64,000 bases of DNA from Fundidesulfovibrio terrae (GTDB lineage Bacteria > Desulfobacterota > Desulfovibrionia > Desulfovibrionales > Desulfovibrionaceae). The position numbers were made by a program, and so were the translations under genes. Within the stretch, counting starts at the first letter, position 1. Each line of letters begins with the position of its first letter. Shown piece by piece: positions 1 through 8,104 of this stretch. The notes under the pieces are model-generated. The model saw only the letters and a list, made by a program, of their open reading frames with translations, was not told where the DNA came from and did not search any database. The stretch lies in assembly GCF_022808915.1 (NCBI RefSeq), contig NZ_JAKZFS010000001.1, positions 1,256,644 to 1,320,643 on the forward strand. The letters run 5' to 3'.

Positions 1-109
1 CGGCCGAGAAGTTTTCGGGATCAAGCGATGCGGCGTGCATGCCTATGCACAACTCGGCCAGGATGCAGACGTCCACCGCAATGACCGTCAGTATTTGCCG
101 TGAGTTCAT
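1..109 (-). CDS. Small membrane protein, truncated by window edge
   Basis: Thirty-six codons are visible before the window ends. The start ATG at 109 has an AGGAG box eight bases upstream (complement of 118-122). The visible N-terminus is a single hydrophobic segment rich in Val, Ile, Leu, Ala and Cys, followed by the beginning of a polar part (SLDPENF). It looks like a one-helix inner-membrane protein. It lies downstream of the sigma-54-preceded operon on the same strand but is separated from the lipoprotein gene by 129 bases containing a strong hairpin, so read-through is uncertain. I do not recognise a function. Confidence 0.6.
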   Translation of the reverse strand, partial: MNSRQILTVIAVDVCILAELCIGMHAASLDPENFSA

Positions 110-203
110 GAATCCGTCTCCTGTCTCGCGTCCGGAGGGGAGGGCCCTGGTGGTGGGGGGCCGGATGCCGTGGCCCTCCGCCTCGCGGACGGTATGGCAA
201 ACC

Positions 204-227
204 GGGCCGGGGCGAAAGCCCCGGCCC
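204..227 (-). terminator. Strong GC hairpin after the lipoprotein gene
   Basis: A perfect 10-bp stem (204-213 pairing with 218-227) closes a GAAA tetraloop. It sits 12 bases downstream of the lipoprotein stop codon on the minus strand. The downstream tract has only a short T run, so it may be a partial terminator or an mRNA-stabilising hairpin. Confidence 0.55.
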
Positions 228-238
228 AGGGCGCGCCG

Positions 239-841
239 TTACTTCTTGAAGATGTCGGTCTTGCTGATGTTCATGAACCGCAGGGCCTTGCCCTCTTCCT
301 TGTAGTACACCCGGACCTCGTCCCCGGCGTCCCATGTGGAGTCGGGCCAGGACATGTACTCGTCGGGCACGCTGAAGGTCACCAGCAGCTTCTGGCGTCC
401 CGAGTAGACGGTGATGGTCTTCTTGGCCTTGTCCACCATGGGGAACACCTTGGCCTTGCCGGAATCCTTGTCGAAGACCAGGGGGTGGTCCTTGTCCACG
501 TTCTCCTGGATGTCGTGGATCTTGAAGGCGATGGTCTTGAAGGCCTGGGCCTGGGGATCGTAGATCACGACCTGGCTCTTCTGGGTGTCGAGCTTCATCC
601 TGAGCCCGGCTTTGGGGGCGGGACCCATCTCTTCGGGGTTGGCCGGGAGGGTGTAGGTCACGGGAGGCAGGCCCGAGTAGTCGGGGGTCAAGGGCTCGGC
701 CTTCTTGTCCCGGATGAACGTCACCTTGCCGGACTGCTTGTCGTAGGCCACCACGCGGCCCTGGTCCACCTTGCCGAAGTCGCTGCACCCGAAGAGGAAT
801 GCCAGCGCCAGGGCGGCCACGAGAAGGGATATGCGCTTCAT
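239..841 (-). CDS. Lipoprotein, probably DUF4881-type
   Basis: A 200-residue protein with a short Lys/Arg start, a hydrophobic stretch and a lipobox LFGC ending at about residue 19, so it should be lipidated and leave the cytoplasm. The mature part is hydrophilic, beta-rich by appearance, and has no obvious catalytic motif. From memory it resembles the DUF4881 lipoproteins of Desulfovibrio (not checked). The start at 841 has an AGGAG box nine bases upstream. It is the fourth gene of the run universal stress protein, small membrane protein, TauE/SafE permease, lipoprotein, with a 27-base gap to the permease. A role as a periplasmic accessory of the permease is inference. Confidence 0.75.
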   Translation of the reverse strand: MKRISLLVAALALAFLFGCSDFGKVDQGRVVAYDKQSGKVTFIRDKKAEPLTPDYSGLPPVTYTLPANPEEMGPAPKAGLRMKLDTQKSQVVIYDPQAQAFKTIAFKIHDIQENVDKDHPLVFDKDSGKAKVFPMVDKAKKTITVYSGRQKLLVTFSVPDEYMSWPDSTWDAGDEVRVYYKEEGKALRFMNISKTDIFKK

Positions 842-868
842 TTCGTATTCTCCTAGGCTCTGTGCGGG

Positions 869-1921
869 TTAAGCGGCCTTCTTGTTGGCCAGTTCCTGCT
901 TGGCTCCCTGGATCATCTTCACGAAGATGTAGGCGCTCATGCCGAACACCAGACCCAGGATGAGCACCGTTGAGGCTACGTCCATGGCCTTGTAGAGTTC
1001 CTTGTAGGCGGAGCCGAGCATCTTCATGGCGATGGACACGGCGCAGCCGACGACGGCCAGGCCGAAGGCCACGCGGATGCCGTAGCCCTTGATGTACTTG
1101 GTAGCCACGGTGCCGACCTGGGCGCCGATGGACGCTCCGCAGAGCATGACGATGGCGGCCACCAGCTCGGTGCGGCCCTTGAAGGTGTAGGAAGCCGCGC
1201 CGTATAAGCCGGAAATCATGACCTCGAACAGGTCGGTGCCCACGGCCACGTGGGTGGGACAGCCCACCAGGTAGATCAGGGCGGGCATGCGGATGAGGCC
1301 GCCGCCGATGCCCAGGATGCCGGCCAGCCAACCGGTGAGGAAGCTCACGCCGATGGGCAGCCAGGCGGAACAGGTGATGCCTGCGGCCTGCAGGTGCACC
1401 ATGGGGGGAATCTTGATCTTGTGCAGGGTCTTGTGCCACTCGATGCCGGTGGCCAGCTTGTCCACTTCCTGCCCGGCGGCCCTGGCGGCCTTTTCCTTCT
1501 GCAGGCGCTTGTTGACGTCGTGGAAGACCATCCAGGCGATGAGGAACAGCAGCACCAGATAAATGTAGCGCACGACCTTTTCCACGCTGCCGATGCGTTC
1601 AAGCCACATGACCATTTGCGCGCCGACCTCGAAGCCGCCCACCGTGCCCACGATCATGATGAAGCCCAGCTTGTAGTCCACGTTGCCGAACTTGCCGTGG
1701 CGCAGGGTGGCGATGAGGGACTTGCCCGCCATGTGGGCGATGTCCGTGCCGATGGCGAAGGCCATGGGGAAGCCCAGGATGTTCAGGCCGGGCGTGACCA
1801 TCCACGCGCCGCCCATGCCGAAGAAGCCGCCGATGATGCCGACGCCCACGCCCAGGATGACCAGGCCGGGCCAGAAGATTTTCACGCCCGCAATGGGCAT
1901 CAGGATATAGAGCCATTCCAT
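869..1921 (-). CDS. TauE/SafE-family membrane permease (sulfite/sulfonate exporter-like)
   Basis: A 350-residue integral membrane protein with about eight hydrophobic helices. It shows the internal duplication of the family: a glycine-rich GGFFGMGG segment followed by a VGTD-like turn near residues 30-60, and a second GILGIGGG segment followed by VAVGTDLF near residues 200-230. TauE/SafE proteins are thought to move sulfite, sulfonates or related small anions. A polar loop rich in Lys and Ala lies near residues 125-170. RBS GGAGGAG precedes the ATG. The gap to the upstream small membrane protein gene is 20 bases, so they are cotranscribed. The substrate cannot be read from sequence; sulfur oxyanions fit the sulfate-reducer setting. 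Confidence 0.85.
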   Translation of the reverse strand: MEWLYILMPIAGVKIFWPGLVILGVGVGIIGGFFGMGGAWMVTPGLNILGFPMAFAIGTDIAHMAGKSLIATLRHGKFGNVDYKLGFIMIVGTVGGFEVGAQMVMWLERIGSVEKVVRYIYLVLLFLIAWMVFHDVNKRLQKEKAARAAGQEVDKLATGIEWHKTLHKIKIPPMVHLQAAGITCSAWLPIGVSFLTGWLAGILGIGGGLIRMPALIYLVGCPTHVAVGTDLFEVMISGLYGAASYTFKGRTELVAAIVMLCGASIGAQVGTVATKYIKGYGIRVAFGLAVVGCAVSIAMKMLGSAYKELYKAMDVASTVLILGLVFGMSAYIFVKMIQGAKQELANKKAA

Positions 1922-1941
1922 GGTGTTTCTCCTCCCCCGGC

Positions 1942-2232
1942 TTAGTGTTCAGCGAGGTCGCGGTTCTTCAGGTCCAGCCCGATCCAGTGCATGATGATGT
2001 CCGCCAGGACGCCGAAGATCATGCCGATGGTCGGAATCAGGGCCACTGTCAGGAGCGTGAAGTACAGGTGGCTCTCGTTGTAGAGGCTGGCCCACCAACC
2101 CATGATGCCGTCGAGCTTGCGGGTGTCCGCCACCAGGACGATGGGCGCGCCGCCGCCGCCCGCCGCCAGGGCCAGGCCCGGGACGGTCAGGGCCAGGAAC
2201 AGGGAGATGAACAGTTGCTTGATCCTTTTCAT
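1942..2232 (-). CDS. Small membrane protein of the permease operon (DVU0150-like)
   Basis: A 96-residue protein with a cleavable-looking signal peptide (hydrophobic segment ending ALA near residue 23), a Gly-rich mature start and one strong transmembrane helix near residues 57-82 followed by a short charged tail. It matches my memory of the small DVU0150-family proteins that sit beside TauE/SafE permeases in Desulfovibrio; this was not checked. It lies between the universal stress protein gene (25-base gap) and the permease gene (20-base gap), so it is probably a permease partner or assembly factor. No catalytic motif is visible. Confidence 0.7.
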   Translation of the reverse strand: MKRIKQLFISLFLALTVPGLALAAGGGGAPIVLVADTRKLDGIMGWWASLYNESHLYFTLLTVALIPTIGMIFGVLADIIMHWIGLDLKNRDLAEH

Positions 2233-2257
2233 GGTCTCTCTCCTTGGGAATTCCGGT

Positions 2258-2674
2258 TTAGCGCAGCACCAGCACGGAGCATGGGGCGTGGGCCACGACC
2301 TTGGATGTCACGCTGCCGATCAGGAACCGGTCGAGAGCGCTCTTGCTCTTGCTGCCCATGATGATCAGGTCCATGGCGTTGTCGGCGGCGTAGCGTACGA
2401 TGATGTCTGCTGGGGACACTCCCTGTTCGGTCACGGCCTTGGCGTCCACGCCTTGATCCTTCGCCGCCTTCAGGGCCTCTTCTTGCGCCTTTCGGGCTGC
2501 GGCCAGGAATTTTTCGCTCACGCTGGCCGAATCCATGAAATCCCCAATGTCCTTGAAATCCTCGGCCACGCTGAAGAGGGTCAGTTGCGCCCCTTTTTCC
2601 TTGGCCGTGGCCACGGCTGTCGCGAGAACGTTTTTCGCCGCTTCCGAGAGATCCAGTGCCGCCAGAATGTTCAT
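2258..2674 (-). CDS. Universal stress protein (UspA family), first gene of sigma-54 operon
   Basis: A 138-residue single Usp domain with the typical N-terminal ILAALDLSE strand-turn and C-terminal nucleotide-loop region ending in CSVLVLR. The family ATP signature G-x2-G-x9-G-S/T reads G-x2-S-x9-G-S here, so the second glycine is Ser and nucleotide binding may be altered. The RBS GAAGGAGG is well placed before the ATG. A sigma-54-type promoter lies about 55 bases upstream on the same strand, making this the first gene of the operon running to the permease and lipoprotein. It is divergent from the sigma-54 activator gene. Confidence 0.88.
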   Translation of the reverse strand: MNILAALDLSEAAKNVLATAVATAKEKGAQLTLFSVAEDFKDIGDFMDSASVSEKFLAAARKAQEEALKAAKDQGVDAKAVTEQGVSPADIIVRYAADNAMDLIIMGSKSKSALDRFLIGSVTSKVVAHAPCSVLVLR

Positions 2675-2727
2675 GTTGCCTTCCTCCTTCGCGATGTTGC
2701 GATTGTGCGCGGTTTTGTTCAGAAAAG

Positions 2728-2743
2728 AGCAACCGCTGTGCCA
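2728..2743 (-). promoter_or_regulatory. Sigma-54 (-24/-12) promoter of the Usp-TauE operon
   Basis: Read on the minus strand this is TGGCACAGCGGTTGCT, matching the consensus TGGCAC-N5-TTGCW with the required ten bases between GG and GC. The predicted start of transcription is near 2717, about 42 bases before the Usp ATG. A sigma-54 activator is encoded divergently immediately beyond it, the usual arrangement for a dedicated regulator. Confidence 0.88.
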
Positions 2744-2783
2744 GTAGATTGAACTTGACGGAATGATTGGCGAAACCTATTAC

Positions 2784-2857
2784 CGCGCAAGAGAGTGCTG
2801 GCTAGCTGTAGGCGTTTGCTTGATCGTGTTGCGCGTTTTTGCGCGGCCATCGCGCAA
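2784..2857. promoter_or_regulatory. Candidate activator-binding sites (TTGCGCG/CGCGCAA repeats)
   Basis: Four copies of the 7-mer TTGCGCG or its complement lie at 2784-2790, 2829-2835, 2839-2845 and 2851-2857. The second and fourth copies are opposed, forming an inverted arrangement around GCGCGTTTTTGCGCG. They are about 65-140 bases upstream of the predicted sigma-54 start site, the normal distance for enhancer sites, and also sit just ahead of the activator's own start codon, which would allow autoregulation. Confidence 0.6.
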
Positions 2858-2872
2858 AAAAGGAGCGGAATC

Positions 2873-5398
2873 ATGGGGTTTTTCGTTCCACAGCGCCCCA
2901 TCCGGGGCAGCCTCGTGTCGAGCTTGGGGAGCCCGTCGGGCTGGAGCATCCGCAGGAGGCTCCTGGCCGCCATCCTGCCGCTCATCACCCTCATCCTCCT
3001 GAGCGTGGGCTACGCCACCAAATGGGTGGCGGGCCGCTATCTGAGCATGGCCCTGGAGCGCACCACCAAGGTGCTCACCATGGGGCAGGCCGACGCCGTG
3101 GGGGATCTCTTCGAACAGGCCCGGCAGGACATCCTCCTGCTGGCCCGGGGCGAGAGGACCGGCGAGGCCGGGCATCGCTTCCTCTCCGTCCAGTCGCACA
3201 TCAAGTCCGGAATCTACCGCGAGGTGTCCTACATCTCCGTGGGCGGGGAAACCCAGGAATACTTCGTGGACGGCGGCCGCGAAATATGCCGGGTGGGCAA
3301 GGATTACGTTGGGAGGGTGATCAATTCCGCCGTGCTCGCCCCGTCCAGGATGGCGGAACCCCGGCTGGGAGTGGTGGCGCTCCTGGACATGGCAGAGGTG
3401 ATCTATCCGCCAGGGGTACTCCCCGACGCGGGGGCGGGGGCCACCTTCTCCGTCTTCCGGCTGGTGACGCCCGTGGCCGACCAGCAGGGCAAGATCGCCG
3501 GTTTCTGGGTCCTCTCGGTGGACGGCAGGGCCACCAGGGACATACTCTCGCTCTACAACTCTCCGAAATCCCCCCTGGCCGCCTTTCCCCGCACCGCAGA
3601 GAAACGCTACAGCTTCTTTTTCGACCGCAACGGATGGATTCTCTTCCAGTCCGGCAACATCGAGGAGCGCGAACAGCCCCTCTCCACCGACTTGGCCCGG
3701 TCCGGACTCACCGGCGACCACGGAATGCCCGGTTTCCCGGGGGCGTTCAGGCCCACCGCCGCCAACGAGGCGTACTGGCGCATGGTGGTGGACGTGCAGG
3801 CCGGGCGCACGGACATTGAAAACGTCAGTCCGGTCCTGGACCTGAACGCCGGCGGACACGACAGCTATTCCCTGGGCTTCGCCCCGGTGCTGTTCAAGAC
3901 CTATCCGGACAAGGCTCCGGAAGTCCTTGGCGGGGTTGCCTTCATGGACAAGTCGCGCCTGCTCCTTGCGGCGGACTACCGCATCTACGACGTGCTGCTG
4001 GTGATATTCATCGTGGCCCTGGCCCTGACGGTGGGCATGATCTGTGTGGTATCGCGCGTCATCACCCGGCCCATGCTGGATTTGTCCAGTGCCGTGCGGG
4101 CGATGTCCCAGGACGGGGTGCTCGAACCCATCAAGCTGCCCGATCGCGACCGCGAGACCACCTCGGTCAAGGATTCGGTGAACCATCTTCTGGAGGCCCT
4201 GCTCTTCCAAAGGGAGGAACTGCGGCTCAAGGACGCCCACATCAAGGACAACTTCCTGCGCCAGCCGCTGGACCTGGGCGAAAAGCTCTCCGCGTCCCCG
4301 GACCCGGATCCCATCGAAGGCATCATCGGGACCAGCCAGGCCATGCGCGGCCTCAAGTGGCTCATCCGCAAGGCCGCCTCGGTGGATCCGGACGTGCTCA
4401 TCATCGGCGAGACCGGCACCGGCAAGGAGGTGTCCGCCCAGGCCATCCACAAGCTTTCCCACAGGGCCAAGGGGCCGTTCATCTCCATCAACTGCGGCGC
4501 CTTGGACGAAAACCTCCTCCTGGACGCCCTGTTCGGGCATGTGAAGGGGGCCTTTTCCGAAGCCAAGGGGGAGCGCAAGGGCGCGTTCCTGGCAGCGCAG
4601 GGCGGCACGATCCTTCTCGACGAGATCGGCAACGCCTCCCCGAAGGTGCAGCAGGCGCTGTTGCGCGCCCTGGCCGCCAGGACCATCATCCCCCTGGGCA
4701 GCGACGAGGAAATTCCCTTCGACGCTCGGGTCATGGCCGCCACCAACGTGGACCTGCTGGAGTGCGTCAAGGAGGGCACATTCAGGGAGGACCTTTATTA
4801 CCGGCTGAAGGTCATCACCCTGAACGTCCCGCCCCTGCGCGAGAGGATGGAGGACATCCCCCTGCTGGTGGACGCGTTCCTGAAGGAATCCGCCAGGGTC
4901 ATGAACAAGCCATCCATGACCCTGTCCCGGGGGGCCTGGGAACGCATGACCGCCCACAACTGGCCCGGCAACGTGCGCGAGCTCAAGCACTGCCTCATGC
5001 GGGCCGTGGCCATGGCCGATTCGGACACCATCCTCGTGGAGGACCTGCGGTTCGATGCCCAGACTCCGATCACCCAGTGGAAGGCGCCGAGCGAGCCGGG
5101 CCGGGAGGACGCAGCGTCCTCGGACGAAATCCCGCGCGCCCAGCCGCAGCCGGCCCAGCGGGCGGAGCCGCCTTCCCTCGACGGACTGAGCGAACGCCAA
5201 CGGACGGGGATCGCGTATCTCCAGGAGCATGGGAGCATGTCCCGGGCGAAATACCAGGCCATCGTCGGGGAGAACGTGCCTCCCCGGACCGCGCAATACG
5301 ACTTGCGCGATCTGGTGGAACGAGGTTTGCTCACCGTGAAGGGCAAGGGCCCGGCCACGAAGTACGTGCTGGCCGGAGGGCATTCTCACGCCCGATAG
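2873..5398 (+). CDS. Membrane-bound sigma-54-dependent transcriptional activator with Cache-like sensor
   Basis: An 841-residue regulator. The ATG at 2873 is chosen because AGGAG (2861-2865) lies seven bases upstream; an in-frame GTG at 2795 would add 26 unlikely residues. Order: TM1 near residues 25-47, a large extracytoplasmic sensor of about 320 residues (Cache-like), TM2 near 372-396, a HAMP-like segment, then an AAA+ domain from about 480 with Walker A GETGTGKE, Walker B GGTILLDE and an FREDLYYRL arginine-finger region. The sigma-54 contact loop reads GAFSEA (559-564) rather than GAFTGA. The C-terminal 70 residues look like a winged helix, not the usual Fis-type helix-turn-helix. It probably senses a periplasmic signal and drives the divergent operon. 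From memory it parallels D. vulgaris DVU0151. Confidence 0.88.
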   Translation: MGFFVPQRPIRGSLVSSLGSPSGWSIRRRLLAAILPLITLILLSVGYATKWVAGRYLSMALERTTKVLTMGQADAVGDLFEQARQDILLLARGERTGEAGHRFLSVQSHIKSGIYREVSYISVGGETQEYFVDGGREICRVGKDYVGRVINSAVLAPSRMAEPRLGVVALLDMAEVIYPPGVLPDAGAGATFSVFRLVTPVADQQGKIAGFWVLSVDGRATRDILSLYNSPKSPLAAFPRTAEKRYSFFFDRNGWILFQSGNIEEREQPLSTDLARSGLTGDHGMPGFPGAFRPTAANEAYWRMVVDVQAGRTDIENVSPVLDLNAGGHDSYSLGFAPVLFKTYPDKAPEVLGGVAFMDKSRLLLAADYRIYDVLLVIFIVALALTVGMICVVSRVITRPMLDLSSAVRAMSQDGVLEPIKLPDRDRETTSVKDSVNHLLEALLFQREELRLKDAHIKDNFLRQPLDLGEKLSASPDPDPIEGIIGTSQAMRGLKWLIRKAASVDPDVLIIGETGTGKEVSAQAIHKLSHRAKGPFISINCGALDENLLLDALFGHVKGAFSEAKGERKGAFLAAQGGTILLDEIGNASPKVQQALLRALAARTIIPLGSDEEIPFDARVMAATNVDLLECVKEGTFREDLYYRLKVITLNVPPLRERMEDIPLLVDAFLKESARVMNKPSMTLSRGAWERMTAHNWPGNVRELKHCLMRAVAMADSDTILVEDLRFDAQTPITQWKAPSEPGREDAASSDEIPRAQPQPAQRAEPPSLDGLSERQRTGIAYLQEHGSMSRAKYQAIVGENVPPRTAQYDLRDLVERGLLTVKGKGPATKYVLAGGHSHAR

Positions 5399-5449
5399 CG
5401 GACGTGCCGGAACATCCGTGCCTTCGGGCGCTGGAAAACGGGAGCAGCC

Positions 5450-8104
5450 ATGGCCAACCTGGAGAGTCCCATCCTGGAAAACCTGAAGCGATTCTTCAGG
5501 CCGCTTTTCGGGAAGTCCCCGGCCGGGCGTAAGGACACCCAAGCCCTTTTCCGCTTCAAGTACGTCAATTTCCAGGAACTGCTCGAGTCCAACGCGGAGC
5601 TCCTGCGCGTGATCGCCTCCATGGAGGAGAAGCTGCCGGGCAGGGACGTCTTCGGCATGGCCTTTCTCCACGCCGCAGCCAGCCAGGGGGTGTTCCACTG
5701 CCTGCGCATGATTCGCGGGTATGAAAATCTTTCCGAAACCCCCCAACCGGTTTTGCGTGAGAAAGTCGAGGCGATCCGGGAGGAGATCAAGGCTGCCCTG
5801 TCGGTGGGTGCGAGCGACAACGGTCCATGGTTCAAGGATTTCAGTGAAATCAGCCTGGCTGACGACGATCTTGTCGGCGGGAAATGTTCGCGTCTCGGTG
5901 AATCGCGCAATCGCGCAAGTCTTCCCGTTCCCGAGGGGTTCGCGATAACCACGGCCGCGTTCCGCGCGTTTTTACGCGAGTCGGACCTGGCCTCCGAGAT
6001 CGCCAAGAGGACCATGTCCCTGGACCCCTCCGATGCCGCCTCCATTCAGGAGGCCAGCGAGGACATCCAGCGCCTCATGCTCCTTGCGCCCTTCCCGACG
6101 GGGTTCGAGGACGAACTCCACCACCGCCACGCCACCCTGGCCGAAAGGCTCGGCGTTCCTTCCGAAGAGATCAAGGTGGCCATGCGCTCAAGCGCCTTGG
6201 GGGAGGACGGCGACCTCTCCTTCGCCGGGCAATACCTCTCGGTGCTGGGCGTGGCGTCAACCAAGCTGAGCGAGAGCTACCGCTACGTGGCGGCCAGCCT
6301 CTATACGCCCCGGGCCATGGCTTACCGGCTACAGAAAGGCGTTCCCGACGAGGCAGCGGCCATGGGCGTGGCCTGTCTGGCCATGGTGCAATCCAAGGCC
6401 AGCGGGGTGATGTACACGCGCCATCCCTTCGATCCGGAAGACGCGAACATCCTCATCAACGCGGTCTGGGGCCTGGGGCCCTACGCCGTGGACGGGGTGG
6501 TCTCGCCTGACCGCTACGTGGTCGCCAAGCCCGGGCTGGAAATCCTCGCCGTGGACGTGGCCCGCAAGCCAGTCCAGCTCGCGTGCAGCCCCGGCGGAGG
6601 CGTCGTCCGCTCCGAGGTGGAGGCTCCCCTGGCCGCGCAGCCCTGCCTGAACCCCGCGCTGATACGGGAGCTGGCCGGATGGGGCGTCCGGCTGGAAGCC
6701 CACTACGGCGCCCCCCAGGACGTGGAATGGGCCCTGGACCACGCGGACAGGCTGATCCTCTTGCAGTCCCGGCCCCTGGCCCCGCCCTTGGACGCTAAGG
6801 CGAAGCGCAAGGCGTCGGCGCCGGTGCCGGGCCGCGAGGTCCTTCTGGAAGGAGGAGAGGCCGCCTCGCCCGGAGCCGGATGCGGAGAGGTCTTCCATGT
6901 CCTCCGTGACGACGACCTGGCGGAATTCCCCGACGGCGCGGTGCTGGTGGCCGCGCATTCCTCCCCGAAGTTCATGGTGGTCATGGCCCGGGCCCGGGCC
7001 ATCATCACCGACCACGGCAGCGTCACCGGGCACATGGCCTCCTTGGCCAGGGAGTTCGGCGTTCCGGCCATCCTCGGACTGGAGGGGGCATCCGGGACGC
7101 TTAAGAAGGGGGAAGTGGTCACTGTGGACGCTGACAACCGCCGAGTCTACTCCGGCCGGGTCGAGGAGGTGCTGTCGGCCAGGGAGGAAGCCCGCGCGCC
7201 CATGCTGGGCACTCCGGTGCACGGGCTTCTGCGCGCGGTGCATTCCCTGGTGGGGCCGCTCAACCTGATCGACCCAAAGGCGCCCGAGTTCTCCCCCCGT
7301 CACTGCCGGACCTTGCACGACATCACCCGCTACCTGCATGAGAAGTCCTACTCCGCCATGTTCACGCTCGGGGACAATGCCTCGGGCGAAGGGGGCATGG
7401 CCGTGCGCCTGGATGCGGGCATTGGCCTCGACCTGCACGTGATCGACCTGGGCGGGGGGCTTTCGGGCAATGAGCCCTGCGCGGGCTCGGCCTGCCTGGC
7501 CCAGGTGGCCTCCAGGCCGCTCCAGGCCCTCATGCGCGGCCTGGCGGACGAGGCGTTCGTTGCCAAGGGCCCCCGGCCGGTGCACCTGCGCGGATTCCTG
7601 TCGGTTATGGGCCGGCAGATGGTTGACGGGGCCAGCATGAGCGCCGAGCGCTTCGGGGACAAGAGCTACGCCATCGTCTCGGACAAGTACCTGAATTTCA
7701 GCTCCCGCGTGGGCTATCATTACGGGGTGCTGGACAGCTATTGCGGCAACACCGTGAACAAGAACTACATCACTTTTGCCTTCAAGGGCGGGGCCGCGGG
7801 GGAGGATCGCCGCGAGCGGCGCGCCCGGGCCATCGCGCTCATTCTGGAGCGGCTCGGCTTCACGGTGGCCGTGAGCGCGGACCGGGTGGAGGGGCGCTTC
7901 CAGAAATACCCGGCCGAGCTGATCGAGGCCCGGCTCGTGCAACTGGGCAGGCTTCTGCAGTACACCCGCCAGACCGACATGCTCATGACCAGCGAGGAGG
8001 CTGTCACGGCCATGGCGGAGAGTTTCATGCGAGGGGAGACGGTCTTTGGAACAGGCGGAGGAATGCAGGAAGAGCCTCCGGCGGCCAGAGAGGAAATTTT
8101 TTGA
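5450..8104 (+). CDS. PEP-synthase-related phosphotransferase-like protein lacking the PEP domain
   Basis: An 884-residue protein. Residues 1-130 are a helical unknown region. Residues about 145-450 match the pyruvate-phosphate-dikinase/PEP-synthase ATP-binding domain (VGGKCSRLGE; AMRSSALGEDGDLSFAGQ). A central swivelling domain follows with the phospho-carrier histidine at about 528 (TGHMASLAREFGVPAI). The PEP-binding TIM barrel is absent; instead there is a C-terminal domain of about 280 residues that I do not recognise. It therefore should phosphorylate its own His from ATP and pass the phosphate to an unknown acceptor, somewhat like rifampin phosphotransferase logic; that is inference. It starts 51 bases after the sigma-54 activator gene and is likely cotranscribed. 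The last dozen residues are encoded by a dispersed repeat. D. vulgaris DVU0152 is the analogue I recall. Confidence 0.82.
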   Translation: MANLESPILENLKRFFRPLFGKSPAGRKDTQALFRFKYVNFQELLESNAELLRVIASMEEKLPGRDVFGMAFLHAAASQGVFHCLRMIRGYENLSETPQPVLREKVEAIREEIKAALSVGASDNGPWFKDFSEISLADDDLVGGKCSRLGESRNRASLPVPEGFAITTAAFRAFLRESDLASEIAKRTMSLDPSDAASIQEASEDIQRLMLLAPFPTGFEDELHHRHATLAERLGVPSEEIKVAMRSSALGEDGDLSFAGQYLSVLGVASTKLSESYRYVAASLYTPRAMAYRLQKGVPDEAAAMGVACLAMVQSKASGVMYTRHPFDPEDANILINAVWGLGPYAVDGVVSPDRYVVAKPGLEILAVDVARKPVQLACSPGGGVVRSEVEAPLAAQPCLNPALIRELAGWGVRLEAHYGAPQDVEWALDHADRLILLQSRPLAPPLDAKAKRKASAPVPGREVLLEGGEAASPGAGCGEVFHVLRDDDLAEFPDGAVLVAAHSSPKFMVVMARARAIITDHGSVTGHMASLAREFGVPAILGLEGASGTLKKGEVVTVDADNRRVYSGRVEEVLSAREEARAPMLGTPVHGLLRAVHSLVGPLNLIDPKAPEFSPRHCRTLHDITRYLHEKSYSAMFTLGDNASGEGGMAVRLDAGIGLDLHVIDLGGGLSGNEPCAGSACLAQVASRPLQALMRGLADEAFVAKGPRPVHLRGFLSVMGRQMVDGASMSAERFGDKSYAIVSDKYLNFSSRVGYHYGVLDSYCGNTVNKNYITFAFKGGAAGEDRRERRARAIALILERLGFTVAVSADRVEGRFQKYPAELIEARLVQLGRLLQYTRQTDMLMTSEEAVTAMAESFMRGETVFGTGGGMQEEPPAAREEIF
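5904..5978. promoter_or_regulatory. Intragenic recurrence of the CGCGCAA / GCGCGTTTTTNCGCG motif
   Basis: CGCGCAA occurs twice in tandem (5904-5910 and 5912-5918) and GCGCGTTTTTACGCG occurs at 5964-5978, differing by one base from GCGCGTTTTTGCGCG at 2831-2845 in the upstream control region. The coding here uses codons rare in this genome (TTA for Leu, AGT for Ser). It may be a binding site inside the gene. Confidence 0.35.

Noticed and set aside
2801-2822. Possible plus-strand sigma-54 site TGGC...TTTGC before the activator gene
   Set aside because: Sixteen bases between GG and GC instead of ten.
2780-5746. 988-codon open frame antisense to the sigma-54 activator
   Set aside because: No ribosome site and biased amino-acid composition; the plus-strand gene has clear domains.
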